Below the pieces are notes generated by a model. That model ran no database searches. It was not told the DNA's origin and worked only from the letters and a program-made list of their open reading frames with translations. This document shows positions 10,801 to 22,800 of a DNA stretch of 64,000 nucleotides, in pieces. Each line of letters starts with the position of its first letter. The stretch's first letter is position 1. Made by a program: the position numbers and the translations under genes. Source of the DNA: Loripinus fragilis (lineage: Eukaryota; Mollusca; Bivalvia; Lucinida; Lucinidae); the NCBI GenBank assembly GCA_964019695.1, contig OZ026521.1:37880939-37944938 (forward strand), in the 5' to 3' direction.

Positions 10801-13800
10801 AAGTTTTATTTTGAATCATCAGTTACAGAGGTAGACATAAAAATATATTACCCCAAAAAATAATTATTATCATTTTACTTTCTTTCAAACATAAGTTTTA
10901 GGCGCATAAAAGAAAATTCTCAGTGAGACGTTTCTTTTATGCGCCCAAAACATATATTATTATAGACAGTTATTAAAATAAATCATAAATAGGCCCTCTT
11001 CTCTGAATTCCGTGTAACCCAAATTTATTTCAAATTAGTATTTCGAAAAATCGAAGTTGGAATTTTCAAAGTTTTACAGTTTGTCTAAATCTTGTCTTAT
11101 CTTTACACAAATATGCCATGTCAGGATGAGACAGATATCTCAAGTAAGTTTTTCGTGGAGATTGATCATGAAATAATTTCTACTGTCATTCTCCTCCCTT
11201 CCGCTGAAAGAATCATTCAAGAAGGGTTGTTGTCAGTTACGAGCGAAAGTATGTGCACGAAGTACTGGTTGTTCAAGCTTGCCCAGGAAAAAGTGTGGTT
11301 AGGTGAACTGACTGTCCCATAATGACCATAGCTGTTGACTTGGACGTTAAGCAACAAAGCAAAAAAAAAACAAATAATTGACAGTCTTGATACAGGGTTC
11401 CCACAGAAATTCAAAAACACAATTCCATGATTTTTACATGATTTTCCATGATCAACAATGTAATTTCCATGACTATTTAATGCACAGCCTCTAACCTCCC
11501 CTTTTAACAGCACCTTCACCACGCTGAGCATATATGCGGAATGCAGCAACAACAGCATGCTTGTAGACCATGCATGCATTTTGAAATAATTAAAACTTGA
11601 AACCACCAGTAGCCAGAAAACTAGCTGTCCGACAGCTGGTTTTCTGGCTACTGGTGGTTTCTTCAAATAATTTCACAAAATTCCATGATTTTTCCATGAT
11701 TATTCAGGCTTTTTCAAATTCCATGATTATTCCATGCATGGAACTTTTTTTTAGTGATTTTCCAGGTTTTCCATGATTTCCAGAGCTTGTGGGAACCCTG
11801 TTGATAAGTCAGTTGATGACTTGGACTCACCTAAATCTTGAGCAATAAAAGCTACTGGCCGTCGATTGAACCATAGCAATCTTTTGGCATCTATTCTGAG
11901 ATCTAAAGCTAGCCACACCATGGCTATAAGTGGAGCAAGTGAAAAAGAGGCTGCGAACAACTGAAATAGACAATAATTTGGGGCATAACTATATTTAGGA
12001 TTTTAATTTGGCGGGGTATATTGTTTGATATGATATGAGCCTCGACATGAGAAAGACTGATCAGCGCCTTTGTTATTCGCTTTTTGAAAAGTATCGTATC
12101 TAAGCTTGCTTCAAACGAAATTTAAATTTTATAGTCAGTCTCTGTAGCTGAGGGGACTGGTTTGAGTCTCGCTTTGTCGGAAACACCGAAGACAGTTTTT
12201 CTCGCATCACAGCCCATATATGGTCATATCAATGTCAAACTATATACCAAATCTCAGTTTAACTCTTTCCTTGCTAGCAGTGACTTTTGTCGTCTACTGA
12301 TAGCGTTTGCAAACAGTTTGGACCCAGATCAGGACCAACAGAACATTGTTCTAGATCTTGATCCAATCCATTTGACTGATAGTATTCCGGAAATAATTTT
12401 TTGAAAAAGTTAATTTTGAAAAAAAAGTCAGCAGACGACAACAAATGCATTAAAAATCGATAAATGATAACTTTTTCTGAGCATTCTCCAAGACTGGGGC
12501 CAACCTTAAAATAATTTTGTTTCCCCTTACCCGAACCTGAATGGGTCCGTCAGTTGGAATTTTTATTTTTTTAATTTCTCAAATTCGATACCCATTAAAC
12601 TTAATTGTAATTAAATACACAAACAATTTGCTAAGAATATTTTTAAAGATACCAATGCATGTTTACATTCAATTTGGACAATTCTCTAAGATTGCAATGA
12701 AATTATAAAAAAAAATACTTGACTGAGAAATGAAATATTTCTTTTTTGGGTAAGGCCTTTTTTCAGGATCGGTGGGGTAAGGAGAAACAAATAAAATTTT
12801 AAGTTTGGCCAGAAGTCCCCTAGCTGAGGTTTGTGATAGTTCCTTATGAGGAAATCATTTTTGTGACTGTTTCTCACCATTAGAAATCCATAAATTATAA
12901 CTTTCTCTGTGTATTCCCCAAGGGTCAAGTACCCAAGCTGAGTTTTGAGATAGTTCCTCATGAGGAAATTATTTGACCTTATTAAAAAGTTCTGTTACTC
13001 ACCATAAGAAATCCATAAATGATAACTTTCTCTGTGTATTCTCCTAGAGTGAAGTCCCCTAGTTGAGGTTTATGATAGTTCTTCATGAGGAAATTATTAG
13101 CTCTCTTGAGGCTGACTGAGTCTTCTTCTTTCTCCACTGATTTTTCTTCATCAACTTTATTTTTACAACAGTTGCTACGACAACAATTGGGACGCATTCG
13201 CCACAACCTTAGGCAAAACCTGAATAAAAAAAAGATGAGTTTGTGAAAGACAAGGAATATATGCAATTCATGATATAGCTATACTGAACTATGATTTATT
13301 TATTTCTTTAGTAGACCAAAGGTCATGGCCATATATTGCAGTATATTTGAAAAGGGTTTTCCACAAGGCATACCCATGTGAGATATCAGAGCTGTAGGTC
13401 CAATAAATCAAATGCTGTAGCCAACGCTGAAGTTTAACCAAATACAATATGCCCCCAAACTTTGATACTGGGGAATTATAAAAAAAAAAAAACTACAGTA
13501 AAAATGCAATATTCAACTCAAACTGGGTCAATATATCTCATAGATAAGATAGCAAGCCAAGGTTAGGCCTTAATGAGAATGTACATCCGTTGAGATGGCT
13601 ATATGGTGACCTTGGATAGTAGATTTTTTACATGCATATAATAAAATATCCTGAATTTGCCATAAGATGCTAAGATGCACTAAAACGTCTGATTATAAGG
13701 TCAACCCAGCAAGATTTAACTGTTCAATTAACAAACTTTTCAAGGATAGTTCACACAGCCATCAACAGTTTTCAAGGACAAGTTCATGAAATACTAAACT

Positions 13801-16800
13801 ATATAACCTTTGATGCTTGACAACCAAGTTCATGTTTATATATCAGTATAAAATTAGTGTGTATTAACTCTTCCCTGGCTAGCAATGGCTGCTGTTAATC
13901 TTTGCAAACAGTGAGTTCCTTGAAACTTTTGAGTGACCACAACATATATTTTGGTTTCGAAATTAGAGTATATAAGACCTCCATTTTCTGTTACTTTTCA
14001 ATCCTGTACAAACCCTGAATTACACAAGTATGCTACAGTAAAACCGGTGTAAAATGGCCACTCTCAAAATTACTAAAAATTGGTGTTCAAGACTAATTAT
14101 AGCTTAATGCAGGTCAAATTATTGCAGAATGCTCCAAGTGGAGCATTCTGCAATACTTTCGACCTTCATTAAGCTACCATTAGTCAGAAATTATATATTT
14201 GTTTGGTCTGTCTTTGAGTGGTGGTTTTACACAGGTTTTACTGACTTTACTTTTTGTATGCTGGGTAATATTGCATGCTGTTTGTTGTATACAGGTTTTC
14301 CCCCAAAACTAACTCTTTCAAACAAATCTTCAAGGAATACCAACAGAGTGTCAAAATTTTATATCCAGATTTCAGAAAGACACTTTCTGGCCTGATCTGA
14401 GTCTGAACTCTTCGCAAAGGCAATTAGTAGACAATACTGGGCTTCAGATTTTTTTCAAGATTGGTGGGCCGAAGTGACCCATGGAGCAAAAAATGGTGGA
14501 TCATTTTCTGAAATTATGGGCCCCAGCATATAAAACTAAACACAGTTGACATTTTGGTAGTATACTTTATCTACACACTGACACAGACACTTGTATGCAT
14601 ATATTTATACTGACTGCTGATTATACAGTAAAACCTGTCTGAAGCAGCCACTCAAAAAAGAAGACCAATTATCGCTTAATGCAGGTCAAAAGTATTGCAG
14701 AATACTCCAAGGGGAGCATACTGCAATCCTTTTTACCTTCATTAAGCTACCATTTGTTATAAAGATCTTTGTTTTGTCTTTTTTTGAGTGGCTGCTTAAG
14801 ACATGTTTTACTGTATTGATTTCCTACATGTACTTTCTGTTTTGATGAGTTCCTAGACTCACTGTCAGATGAATATTTTTATTAAAGTGAAATATTATCA
14901 CAACTAAAAAGGATGGGTCCACTGGGCCACTGACTTAGAAACTGATGGGCCATATTTTGGGACAATGACCCGGGCCCACCATAAATTTGAAGGCCTGGGT
15001 CACAATATTTAGTTGCCACCAGCTGGGAAAGAGTTAATGAGAGGCTCTGACAATGCCCAATTCCAAAGGATTTAGCAGACATTAATATCAACTTTATGAA
15101 CCTCAATATCTCTGAGGAATATTGAAAAAGATTAAACTTACGGAACTATGATATCTTTGAAGAATTTTGGGAATGGTTTGACAAGCATGAGCACAAGAAC
15201 TTGAAATGATAATTGAGACATACAGCTGCCGCCATCACATTCATCTGAGTAAGCTTCGCCGAGGCCAAACACGCCAGAAGTATCAAATCTCTATAAAAGA
15301 ACGAAAAGGTAAGCATTTATTATTCATAATTAGCAAAAACTCTATATCCCTTTCCTTCATGAATATTCATGCTAGACTCCACCCACTATGAATAATTATA
15401 CAGTAAAACCTGTCTTAGGCGGCCACTCAAAAATAAACAAAACAAAAGTCTTAAAGACAAAATTTAGCTTAATGAAGGTCTAACCTATTGCAGAATGCTC
15501 TCTTGGAGCATTCTGCAATACTTTAGACCTGCATTAAGCGATAATTGGTCTTGAAAGCCAATTTTTGGTCTGCTTTTTGAGTGGCCGCTTAAGACAGGTT
15601 TACTGTTTTACTCCATGCGAGCTGAACATTTCATGTACTTCAACAACAGCAGAATCTAGGGCGAAGATTTGGTACCAGTAAAATGCATTTAAGCCCCCCT
15701 CGGTGGCTTAGGCTGCTGCCCGTTCTAAGGCGGTGGTTCTGTTGTTGTTGACTTTTTGTTTATTGTTACTCCCATTGTGGGAGTCTGTAATTGTTCTATG
15801 TTTTGTTGTACGTTACTTTATGTCCATTCTAGTATTGCAATAATCTTGATGGGGAAGAGAGAGCTGATGGCTTTGCTTAATTTGTCTTCCTGGTGTCTCG
15901 TGATGGTTGAGCGGCTCTTCCTCGCGGTGCCACGGGGTTGTCTGCAGTTTGTGATTGTGGTATTTCCTGATCATACTCACTTACTATTTTTACTGTATAA
16001 ATAAACTTTCATGTTGGTACATAGAAAAAAGAAATTACTTGTCAGGTCCACTTGGGTAGGATCAGATATATCATATTTCCATAAGCAAACAGAGTAGACC
16101 CTGATCAGGCAGCTCTTACAAGAGCTGCCTGATCTGGGTCTGCTCTGTTTGCAAAAGCATTAGAAGGCGTCTCTATGAGGTAAAGGGTTAAATGTGCATC
16201 CAGGACAGCACACTCTAAGCCCATGCTGTTCAATGGGGTGCAGGTCATACACTATGAAGCAGATATCTCTCAGTCCATCTCCGAAGTACTTTTCTCCATC
16301 ATTAAGAACTTGAAGTCATTAATATTCAAAGAACAAAGAAATTACTTGTCAGGTCCACATGTGTAGGATCAGATATATCATATTTCCATAAGCAAACAGA
16401 GAACAAGAGTACAAGAGCTGCCTGATCTAGGTCTGCTCTGTTTGCAAAAGTATATAAAGGTGTTACATGTCGTCTAAGACAGTACACTCTGAGCCCATGC
16501 TGTCCAATGGGGTGCCGGTCATACACTAGGAAGCAAACATCTATCAGCCCATCTCCCAAGTGCTTTACTCCATCAGTAAGAACTTGAAAGTCAATGATAG
16601 CTCTTTCAAGCAAGCACCTAAGTGATCCTCTTTAGGGATTTGTTTGACCACCAACAGCTTGAAAATTAATAATAGCTGTATCAAGCAAGCGCCTGTGTAA
16701 TCCTCCTGAAGTCAAAACTATATCACAAATCTCATAAGGCTATGTAACAAAGTTTTGGTTTGGTTTGGTTCTTTATGTCCCTGTCAACAGCTATGGTCAT

Positions 16801-19800
16801 GTTGGGACGGTCAGTTCACCTAACCACATGATTTTCCTGAGCAAGCTAGACTAAGAGGTTAACCAGTACTTTGTTCACATACTTTCGCTTGTAGCTGACA
16901 ACAACCCTTCTTAAATCAGCGGAAGGGCGGAGAATGGCCATAGAAATTATTTCATGATCAATCTCCGCGAAAGTATGGAACTGGGCCGGCATCAAACTCA
17001 CGACCCCTGGATCTGCAGTCAGACACATATCTGCAGTCAGACACGTATCTGCAGTCAGATACGTTTCCAACTGCGCTATGCGGCCCGGTATGTAAAAAAG
17101 TGATAACGGCTTGCACCAAATGCCAACTGTTACAAGCATTTTTGTGTCTTTGTAAGAGACCTTGCAAATAATTTAGCTCTACAGACTGTCAGATCTTTCA
17201 CAAAAAGTAAAACTATTTTCATTTTCTGGTATTTCTTAAGTGTAGTGTACATTTAACATTGAAGCATGTTTTGTTTAACCTAGCCAGATAGTTGTAGTCA
17301 CTTTAGTGTTCATTTTTCGGATATACACTGTAAAAAAAAATATGCGCGAGTTAACACCAAAAGAACTTCTTTTCACTTATCCTTGAATTTTTTAAGTCAT
17401 TATGGCCATCTGAAAAGGCCATTGAGGCTAGGTCTTCTGATTTTGTACATATTGCATATGGTTAAAGTCATAATTCTTATAACATACATATTGGTGAAAG
17501 TTCAACATTTCCAAAATTGTGAACTTTCGAAATTCAAAATTTAACACATGCAGAATGCCATCAAAATAATAACAATTCCCATTGTAAATGGTCAATTGTC
17601 TTAAGACATACTGAAAATATATATGAGAAGATGTTATAATCCGCCTAATTCAGAATTTTGAGGCTGACTTTCTACAGAAAGTCTGCCTCAAAATCCTGAA
17701 TTCAGGAATAATACTGAAAACTTTCGGCCATGCACACATGCACAGCTTCCTTGTGGGGCTAGAAACTTTGTTAATGTGAAACTGCACAGATGGGCAGGTG
17801 CTGATGGCTGATTTATAAGCACCAAAATCTCATGCAATAATATCATGATTCTTATCACAAAATATACACAGAAAAAACTAAACTTTTAGACTTTTTTCTT
17901 CGCATTTGTGGATAACCAGGTTTTCTTGAGATATCAACGGAAATTTGAAAATGCCTTTCAGCCGAAATTTTCTGTGTTTCTTTTATGGTTAATATGCCAA
18001 AAAAGCAAACCAGAGCATTAAGTTTTATTCTAATCAACTTACCCCTCTAAAGAAAGCGATATAGAAACAAGAAGCATAGCTATTGGCAAACTGGAATGCA
18101 AATAGTTTAATGATCAGGGCATCATCATATGCTGTCTGGGTACGGTGGTTCTCTGAAATAGGGTAGGAAAAATAATTGAGCCGCGACATGTGATTTCCAA
18201 CAATGTGGCATTTTGACAAGTATAGCAACATATGATCATAATGTAATAATAAGATATAGAGGATCTTACACGAGTGCTCATGTTTTATTGAATTTATTAA
18301 ATGAGTTGGGAAAAAGAGATAAAATGTGAGGCTTGCCCAGCATTTTATCTCTTTTTCCCAACAAGTTTAATAAATTCAATAAACAAGAGCACAAATGTTA
18401 GATTCTATTTATCATATGACATTAAAATACTTAAAAATTGCATTTTTGGTGTGAAAACTTCAAGAGTTTCCCTTATTTTACGCAAGGTTATAATTGACAT
18501 TATTATGTTTCCTGTAAATTTGTAAACCACTTGTGGTTTATTGATTTTATTGCATGGTCTTATATCACTCTCAGATGCGACGTAGTGTGATAAATAGATT
18601 TAACCTTTAAAATGCCAGTCACCGCTGCAGCAGACGAATTGAGATAACTTTCTTAACTTTAAAGGAAATATTGTTTTACATTTTATGTGAATCATCTACT
18701 AGCAGCAGACGATTTGCATCAAATGTCTTGGCCTACTTGGTTGCTAAAAGAAGAAACAAAAATTTCTGCTTCAAATTTTAGCCCTTAAAGCCCCAATCAC
18801 AACTGCAGCAGACGACAAATTTTGCAACATCTTTCCTAATTTTCAAAAAAAAAATAGGTATAATATTTCATGAGAATTGTCTGCCAGCAGATGATTCTCA
18901 TGAAATATTATACCTTATTTTTATCATGTATTTTTTGTTATTTTTGAAAAAGTAGCAAAATTTTAAATAGTCGTCTGCTGCAAATTATAGGTGGCCCCTA
19001 ATGGGTTAAGAGAAGTTAATTCTACTTACCCCATTCTGTGAGTTTTAAAGCTATCCAATCATAAATCTGAAATAAAAATACAAATTATAAAACTAGAGTG
19101 GTAAATATAAGGGAATAATCTGGGGGATATTCGCAAAAGCAGGTTCTGGTAAAATGTTGAAAATGAGCTTGACAAATCAACTATGACAATGGCATATTGT
19201 AAAACTTTTCCTCACAATTTTGTATACATACAAAGCTGGATTTAAAAATTGACATAATGAAAAAAGTCAATAAGCAATGCTTATTAGATACCCCCCGCAC
19301 AGTAAGAGTCACTGAAAAAACTTGGCAATTTATAGTTCGAACAAGGAGACCTTAGTTTTGATAAGAATATTTCAGTAGAATCTGTGCAAACAAAAATTAT
19401 AAACTCCTTCATGCATATGCTCAATGTGTCTACATTGTATCGTCAAAGTATCAAATTGCTCCATCAAAAGCTTTAGTAGGAGTTGATCGGCCCATAAAGG
19501 CACTAATCCATGCATATACAAAAGCCATATAAGGGAATAATTGTCTAAGTTCAACAAAACTTATAAACTCCTTCATGCATATGTTCATTGTGTCTACATT
19601 GTATTGACAAAGTATCAAATTGCTTCATCAAAAGCTGTGGTAGGAGTTGATCGGCCCATAAAGGCACTATCAATGCATATACAAAAGCCATATAAGGGAA
19701 TAATTGTCTAGGTTCTCACAGCTGTCATTTTGTCAAAATTATTTTTTCTGAACCAAACTCCTTCATGCATATGTTCAATGAGTCTACATTGTATCGGCAA

Positions 19801-22800
19801 AGTATCAAATTGCTCCATCAAAAGCTGTAGTAGGAGTTGATTGGCCCAAGAAGGCACCATCGATGCATATACAAAAGCCTAATAAGGGAAAAATTGTCTA
19901 AGTTCTCGCAGCTGTCATTTTGTCAAAAAATATTTTTTCTAAACCAAACTCCTTCATGCATATGTTAAATGTGTCTACATTGTATAGGCAAAGTATCAAA
20001 TTGCTCCATAAAAAGCTGTGGTAGGAGTTGATCGGCCCATAAAGGCACTGTCTATGCATATACAAACACCTTATTAGGGAAAAATTGTCTAAGTTCTTAC
20101 AGCTGTCATTTTGTCAAAAATTATTTTTTCTGAACAAAACTCCTTCATGCATATGTTCAATATGTTTACATTGTATAGGCAAAGTATCAAATTGTTCCAT
20201 TAAAAGCTGTGGTAGGAGTTGATCAGCCCATGAAGGCACCATCTATGCATATACAAAAGCCTAATAAGGGAAAAATTGTCTAAGTTCTCACAGCTGTCAT
20301 TTCGTCAAAAATTATTTTTTCTGAACCAAACTCCTTCATGCATATGTTCAATGTGTTTACATTGTATAGGCAAAGTATCAAATTGTTCCATCAAAAGCTG
20401 TGGTAGGAGTTGATTGGCCCATGAAGGCACCATCTATGCATATACAAACACCTTATTAGGGAAAAATTGTCTAAGTTCTCACAGCTGTCATTTTGTCAAA
20501 AATTATTTTTTCTGAACTAAACTCCTTTATGCATATGTTCAATGTGTCTACATTGTATAAGAAAAGTATCAAATTGTTCCATCAAAAGCTGTGGTAGGAG
20601 TTGATTGGCCCGTGTATGGCCTATAATAGCATAAGCATAAAGCACTATATTAAAAGCCATTTAGAACTACAAAGGGAAATAACTCTAATATAATTGGCCC
20701 CTAGCCCTTACCTTTTTGTCTAAAGTATTTGTCTTGCATATATGAACATGTTTGCAAGGTTTAATGAAAATCCTGCAATGACTCTTCGAGTTATTAAGGA
20801 AACAAAGCGTTACGGACGGACGGATGCACGGACGGACGGACGGCGTGAAAACAGTATACCCCCTACAAACAAAGTTTGCAGGGGGTATAAAAAAAAGAGA
20901 AACTTAAAATATGAAGTATCATGAGAATTGCATGCAATGCATTAGCTCATTGCCAGATTGTATAAAGTTATGGTAAACATCCTAATATTTTGAAAGTTTA
21001 AGCTGCCAGAGGAATTCAAATTTTGTTTGACCGGCAAAAAAAATAATTTATGTGCATTTAGTAATGATTAAACTCTTATATACTTTCCACCTTTCATGGT
21101 CCTAGCTTGAATACGGAATTTGCATAGTATTTTATCTATACCTATTACTATAGAAACAACAATTGTCGTAACACAGAAAAAAAAAAACTAACACTGGTGA
21201 AATGTAATGGTGAGAGCATTATGCAGTAGTCCCTTTATCATGCTCTGTTTGGGGTCCATACGAATGGATCATGTTATAAGTGAATCAAGTTATAAAGGGA
21301 CAATATTACCAATACAAGGATAATGGGACTGCATTCTACCATAACTTACCCTGCCAAGGAGAAGAATAGACAAGGCATTGAGCAGAGCTAATATTATGGT
21401 GGTTGCAATCAGACACTCTACGGCAGTCATACTGGTACAATAGTCAACACTGACAATAATGGGTCTGCATTGTACCATAACTTACCCTGCCAAGGAGGAG
21501 TATAGATAAGGCATTGAGCAGAGCTGATATTATGGTGGTTGCAATAAGACACTCTACGGCTGTCATACTGGTACAATAGTCTACACTGACAATAATGGGT
21601 CTGCATTGTACCATAACTTACCCTGCCAAGGAGGAGTATAGATAAGGCATTGAGCAGAGCTGATATTATGGTCGTTGCAATAAGACACTCTACGGCTGTC
21701 ATACTGGTACAATAGTCTACACTGACAATAATGGGACAGCATTGTACCATAACTTACCCTGCCGAGGAGGAGTATAGATAAGGCATTGAGCAGAGCTGAT
21801 ATTATGGTGGTTGCAATAAGACACTCTACGGCTGTCATACTGGTACAATAGTCTACACTGACAATAATGGGACTGCATTGTACTATAACTTACCCTGCCA
21901 AGGAGGAGTATAGATAAGGCATTGAGCAGAGCTGATATTATGGTGGTTGCAATAAGACACTCTACGGCTGTCATACTGGTACAATAGTCAACACTGACAA
22001 TATTGGGACTGCATTGTACCATAACTTACCCTGCCGCGGAGGAGTATAGATAAGGCATTGAGCAGAGCTGATATTATGGTGGTTGCAATCAGACACTCTA
22101 CGGCTGTCATACTGGTACAATAGTCAACACTGACAATAATGGGACAGCATTGTACCATAACTTACCCTGCCAAGGAGGAGTATAGATAAGGCATTGAGCA
22201 GAGCTGATATTATGGTGGTTGCAATCAGACACTCTACGGCTGTCATACTGGTACAATAGTCTACACTGACAATAATGGGTCTGCATTGTACCATAACTTA
22301 CCCTGCCAAGGAGGAGTATAGATAAGGCATTGAGCAGAGCTGATATTATGGTCGTTGCAATAAGACACTCTACGGCTGTCATACTGGTACAATAGTCTAC
22401 ACTGACAATAATGGGACAGCATTGTACCATAACTTACCCTGCCGAGGAGGAGTATAGATAAGGCATTGAGCAGAGCTGATATTATGGTGGTTGCAATCAG
22501 ACACTCTACGGCTGTCATACTGGTACAATAGTCTACACTGACAATAATGGGTCTGCATTGTACCATAACTTACCCTGCCAAGGAGGAGTATAGATAAGGC
22601 ATTGAGCAGAGCTGATATTATGGTCGTTGCAATAAGACACTCTACGGCTGTCATACTGGTACAATAGTCTACACTGACAATAATGGGACAGCATTGTACC
22701 ATAACTTACCCTGCCGAGGAGGAGTATAGATAAGGCATTGAGCAGAGCTGATATTATGGTGGTTGCAATAAGACACTCTACGGCTGTCATACTGGTACAA

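Noticed and set aside
20742..20924. 60-codon plus-strand open frame rich in RTDGR
   Set aside because: It translates the ACGG microsatellite and 3' hairpin of the pearl-like element.
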